Shown here: one piece after another, positions 14,449 to 16,860 of the stretch
Layout: every line of letters starts with the position of its first letter
How positions within the stretch are numbered: the stretch's first letter is position 1
NCBI GenBank assembly: GCA_019420465.1
Contig: JAHZHB010000125.1
Span: 8,119 to 24,978 of the forward strand
Source: Lachnospiraceae bacterium
GTDB taxonomy: Bacteria; Bacillota; Clostridia; Lachnospirales; Lachnospiraceae
DNA: 16,860 nucleotides
Direction: 5' to 3'
The notes under the pieces: generated by a model
Told to the model about the DNA's origin: nothing
What the model saw: the letters and a program-made list of their open reading frames with translations, nothing else
The model's database searches: none
Position numbers and translations under genes: made by a program

Positions 14449-15486
14449 TCAGAATTTGCTTTTCAGCGGATTGATCGTACCCGCAGCACCCAGGTTGAAA
14501 TCACCATAGCTGTAGGACAGTGTCTGTGCGATCTCGTACTGTTCTCTGGATACCTGTTTCTGCATGGCCAGACCTTCGTTGATATCAAAGTCAACGATCT
14601 CACCGCTCTTGATACCTACGATTCGCTTTGTCTCGCCTCTGCGAAGCAGATCTACCGCATAGGCACCCATCAGTGAAGCAAAGAAACGATCACGGCAGCT
14701 CGGAGATCCGCCACGCTGCATATGACCAAGGATCGTAGCACGTGTCTCGATACCGGTAGCAGCCTCGATACGTTTTGCCATGCTGGCAGAATGTCCGATA
14801 CCCTCTGCATTGATGATGATATGATGTGTCTTTCCTCTGGAACGGTTGAGAATGATCTTGTCGATCAGCTTCTGCTCATCATAATCATAATATTCAGGAA
14901 GAAGGATATCATCTGCACCGTTGGCAATACCGCACCACAGAGCAATATAGCCGGCATGACGTCCCATAACTTCGATAACGGAACATCTTTCATGGGAAGC
15001 GGATGTATCCCGGATCTTGTCGATCGCTTCCATCGCTGTATTGATCGCTGTATCAAAACCGATCGTATAATCCGTACAGGAAATATCCAGGTCAATCGTG
15101 CCGGGTACACCGATGGCATTGATACCTTCATTGGCCAGCTTCTGTGCGCCGGCAAAAGAACCGTCACCACCGATAACGACCAGACCGTCGATACCGTTCT
15201 TTTTACAGTTTTCTACGGCTGTGGCCAGACCTTCCGGTGTACGCATTTCAGGGCATCTGGCTGTATACAGGATCGTACCGCCGCGCTGGATGATATCTGA
15301 CACATCACGGCTGGTCATATCTACCATATCGTTGTTGATCAGTCCGTCGTATCCCTTCAGGATACCTTTCACAGCAATATTCTGTGACAGGGCTCTTCGC
15401 ACAACGGCACGGATCGCCGCGTTCATACCCGGGGCATCGCCACCGCTGGTAAGTACGCCGATCGTCTTTACTTTACTCTCTGCCAT
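14449..15486 (-). CDS. pfkA: ATP-dependent 6-phosphofructokinase
   Basis: A 345-residue PfkA, slightly longer than the roughly 320 residues of the best-known bacterial enzymes. It phosphorylates fructose 6-phosphate to fructose 1,6-bisphosphate, the committed step of glycolysis. Visible motifs: GVLTSGGDAPGMNAAIR (10-26), GGDGSFAGA (106-114) for ATP, PGTIDLD (128-134) with catalytic Asp132, VMGRHAGYIALW for the sugar phosphate, and GHMQRGGSPSCRDR (254-267). Gly at the position after GGD and Gly in PGT point to ATP rather than pyrophosphate as donor. The usual TIDND reads TIDLD here and the usual GGSPTAFDR reads GGSPSCRDR. GGAGGAG lies 9 bases before the ATG, and a promoter is present upstream. 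It is flanked by sdaAA upstream and recQ downstream. Confidence 0.97.
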   Translation of the reverse strand: MAESKVKTIGVLTSGGDAPGMNAAIRAVVRRALSQNIAVKGILKGYDGLINNDMVDMTSRDVSDIIQRGGTILYTARCPEMRTPEGLATAVENCKKNGIDGLVVIGGDGSFAGAQKLANEGINAIGVPGTIDLDISCTDYTIGFDTAINTAMEAIDKIRDTSASHERCSVIEVMGRHAGYIALWCGIANGADDILLPEYYDYDEQKLIDKIILNRSRGKTHHIIINAEGIGHSASMAKRIEAATGIETRATILGHMQRGGSPSCRDRFFASLMGAYAVDLLRRGETKRIVGIKSGEIVDFDINEGLAMQKQVSREQYEIAQTLSYSYGDFNLGAAGTINPLKSKF

Positions 15487-15531
15487 AATAAACTACTCCT
15501 CCATATGAAAAACACAAAACACATTTTGTTT

Positions 15532-15560
15532 ATCCTAGCATACATTCTGCAGAAATTCAA
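15532..15560 (-). promoter_or_regulatory. Promoter of pfkA
   Basis: On the minus strand TTGAAT (15555-15560) lies 17 bases before TAGGAT (15532-15537), which is preceded by TGC, an extended -10. Transcription would start near 15525, giving a leader of about 40 bases. Upstream of the -35 lie two GCTTATTTTT repeats spaced 20 bases apart. Confidence 0.62.
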
Positions 15561-15581
15561 TATCATCCCGTCAAATGAAAC

Positions 15582-15611
15582 GCTTATTTTTTGTGCAAAG
15601 TGCTTATTTTT
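15582..15611. repeat. Two GCTTATTTTT repeats, 20-bp period, upstream of the pfkA promoter
   Basis: GCTTATTTTT occurs at 15582-15591 and 15602-15611, separated by TTGTGCAAAGT-type sequence. The spacing is about two helical turns, and both lie 20-50 bases upstream of the pfkA -35. They could be A-tract (UP-like) or regulator-binding sequence; function is not shown. Confidence 0.55.
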
Positions 15612-15637
15612 CATGTGATTTTTTGTCTATAATATGC

Positions 15638-16501
15638 CTATGCCATCTGCTCACGGATCGCTTCTCCCGCAGGTGTTGCCGCCAGACCACCAGTGCCTGT
15701 CTCCTTTAAACATCCCGGCATACAGATACCGATACTCTTCATCGCATCGATCACCTCATCCGGCGGAATACGGCTTACGATCCCCGCCAGTGCCATATCC
15801 GCACTCGTCAGTGCATTGACACTGCCGATCACATTTCGTTTGACACAGGGCACTTCGACCAGCCCGGCCACCGGATCACAGGCAAGACCTAACAGGCCTT
15901 TGAGGGCCAGAGCTGCGGCATCGGCGATCTGTCTGACACTGCCACCGGCCAGATAGGCTGCAGCACCCGCCGCCATCGCCGAAGCCGACCCGATCTCTGC
16001 CTGGCATCCGCCGCTTGCACCGGCAAGGAAAGCCCTGTTGGCGATCACGCCTCCGATCCCTGCTGCCACAAACAGCGCTTCTGTCATTTTATTATCATCC
16101 AGGCCTTTTTCTTTCTGAATGCTTAACAGCACGGCAGGCATCACACCACAGGACCCCGCCGTCGGCGCAGCCACGATCTTTTTCATACAGGCATTGGACT
16201 CACCCATCTTGACCGCGGTTTCCATCACCATGCCGATAAAATCGCCACAGTAAAACTGTCCCTTTTTTCTCGCCTCCGAAAGCTTCTGCCCGTCACCGCC
16301 GACCAGACCGCTGTGCGAGCTTAAATCCTTTTCATATCCGGCATCCGCAGCTTTCATGGTCAGATACAGATTTTTTGTATCGGCAAAGGAAACCTCCCGG
16401 CTCACACCGCGCTGCTGCATATCATCGAACAGCACCAGTTCCCAGATCTCAAGTTTTCTTTCCTCTGCCTCACGGCAGAGTTCTTCCAAAGATGAATACA
16501 T
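15638..16501 (-). CDS. sdaAA: L-serine dehydratase, iron-sulfur-dependent, alpha subunit
   Basis: A 287-residue catalytic subunit of the two-subunit [4Fe-4S] L-serine dehydratase, which converts L-serine to pyruvate and ammonia. This oxygen-sensitive enzyme is typical of anaerobic Firmicutes. Visible motifs: SSHSGLVGGDG (61-71), KKIVAAPTAGSCGVMPAVL (107-125), SGGCQAEIGSASAMAA (163-178) and LACDPVAGLVEVPCVKRN (206-223). Cys166, Cys208 and Cys219 are the probable cluster ligands. AGGAGGAG precedes the ATG. The gene begins 11 bases after the stop of sdaAB, so the subunits are co-transcribed, and pfkA follows with its own promoter. No hairpin terminator is evident in the gap before pfkA, so some read-through from sda into pfkA is possible. 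Confidence 0.97.
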   Translation of the reverse strand: MYSSLEELCREAEERKLEIWELVLFDDMQQRGVSREVSFADTKNLYLTMKAADAGYEKDLSSHSGLVGGDGQKLSEARKKGQFYCGDFIGMVMETAVKMGESNACMKKIVAAPTAGSCGVMPAVLLSIQKEKGLDDNKMTEALFVAAGIGGVIANRAFLAGASGGCQAEIGSASAMAAGAAAYLAGGSVRQIADAAALALKGLLGLACDPVAGLVEVPCVKRNVIGSVNALTSADMALAGIVSRIPPDEVIDAMKSIGICMPGCLKETGTGGLAATPAGEAIREQMA

Positions 16502-16512
16502 ATATGCTCCTC

Positions 16513-16860
16513 CTATGCCAGACTGAGATAAGTGACTTTAAGGACGCCTTCCACACGTCTTAACCATTCGATACCTTCTTCTGGCACTTCCTGATCACAC
16601 TCCACGACCATGACAGCCTTTCCGCCACGGCCGTCACGATACAGCTGCATCGTAGCGATATTGATGCCTTTATGGCCCAGCATGCTGGTCACCTCCATAA
16701 CATGCCCCGGCTGATCCTGATTATGCACGATCAGCGTCGGATAATCCCCGCTGAAATTGGCTGTCAGTCCGTCGATCTCATTGACCAGGATCCGGCCGCC
16801 ACCGATCGAAGATGCCACGATCTCCAGTTTTTTCCCACTCTCGCCTCTTAAAAACATTTT
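16513..16860 (-). CDS. sdaAB: L-serine dehydratase, iron-sulfur-dependent, beta subunit (C-terminal part)
   Basis: The frame is open at the right edge, so only the last 115 residues are present; the full subunit is about 220 residues. The Met encoded at 16857 is internal, because it is preceded in frame by Lys and the conserved N-terminal half is missing. Visible are EIVASSIGGGRILVNEIDG (end of the SDH beta domain) and an ACT domain (about the last 75 residues: TLIVHNQDQPGHVMEVTSML, KGINIATMQLYR, KAVMVVECD). ACT domains bind amino acids; here the domain probably takes part in serine binding or regulation. It is immediately followed by sdaAA. Confidence 0.95.
   Translation of the reverse strand, partial: KMFLRGESGKKLEIVASSIGGGRILVNEIDGLTANFSGDYPTLIVHNQDQPGHVMEVTSMLGHKGINIATMQLYRDGRGGKAVMVVECDQEVPEEGIEWLRRVEGVLKVTYLSLA

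Noticed and set aside
15574..15588. Catabolite-responsive (cre) site, TGAAACGCTTATTT
   Set aside because: It is one base short of the cre spacing on both strands (TGAAACG instead of TGAAANCG), so no CcpA site is claimed.
15628..15633. Perfect TATAAT on the plus strand
   Set aside because: No plus-strand gene follows and no suitable -35 is seen; it is likely chance in an AT-rich gap.

Overview
The window looks like chromosomal core sequence from a Gram-positive anaerobe of the Clostridia, most likely family Lachnospiraceae. The evidence is strong AGGAGG-type ribosome binding sites, base composition near half G+C by eye, the iron-sulfur two-subunit L-serine dehydratase, a DUF5685 protein beside a J-domain protein, and the order pth - mfd - PrsA/SurA-like lipoprotein. 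Genus cannot be fixed from this sequence. No rRNA, tRNA, CRISPR array, prophage or intact insertion sequence was seen.

All but one gene lie on the minus strand, so the window reads biologically from right to left. Right edge (16860-15638): the C-terminal end of sdaAB and complete sdaAA, the two subunits of L-serine dehydratase. Next (15560-14449): pfkA with its own promoter, then an intergenic region with a probable terminator made of competing hairpins. From 14300 to 9473 there is a tight set: recQ helicase, a DUF5685 protein, a J-domain protein with a cysteine-rich tail that overlaps a small polytopic membrane protein, and a CmpB-type membrane protein. A strong bidirectional terminator (9381-9424) separates this set from the only plus-strand gene (8372-9358), a Gly-rich membrane protein with a probable TPM-like extracytoplasmic domain.

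A 335-bp divergent region (8037-8371) carries a promoter in each direction. Leftward from it run two CobW/G3E-family GTPases. The first has a huge His/Cys repeat (46 His and 11 Cys in 94 residues); the second lacks the CxCC motif and is fused to a DUF1980/YcgQ-like domain. They are followed by pth (peptidyl-tRNA hydrolase) and mfd (transcription-repair coupling factor). Between pth and mfd sits a long, nearly perfect inverted repeat (5031-5174) that would fold into one giant hairpin. At the left edge, with its own consensus-like promoter, is an incomplete lipoprotein resembling PrsA/SurA foldases whose C-terminus consists of tandem Ser/Glu/Thr/Ala repeats.

The points most worth pursuing are the giant palindromic intergenic element, the DUF5685 - Cys-tailed J-protein - membrane protein cassette as a possible uncharacterised system, and the paired metal-type GTPases.
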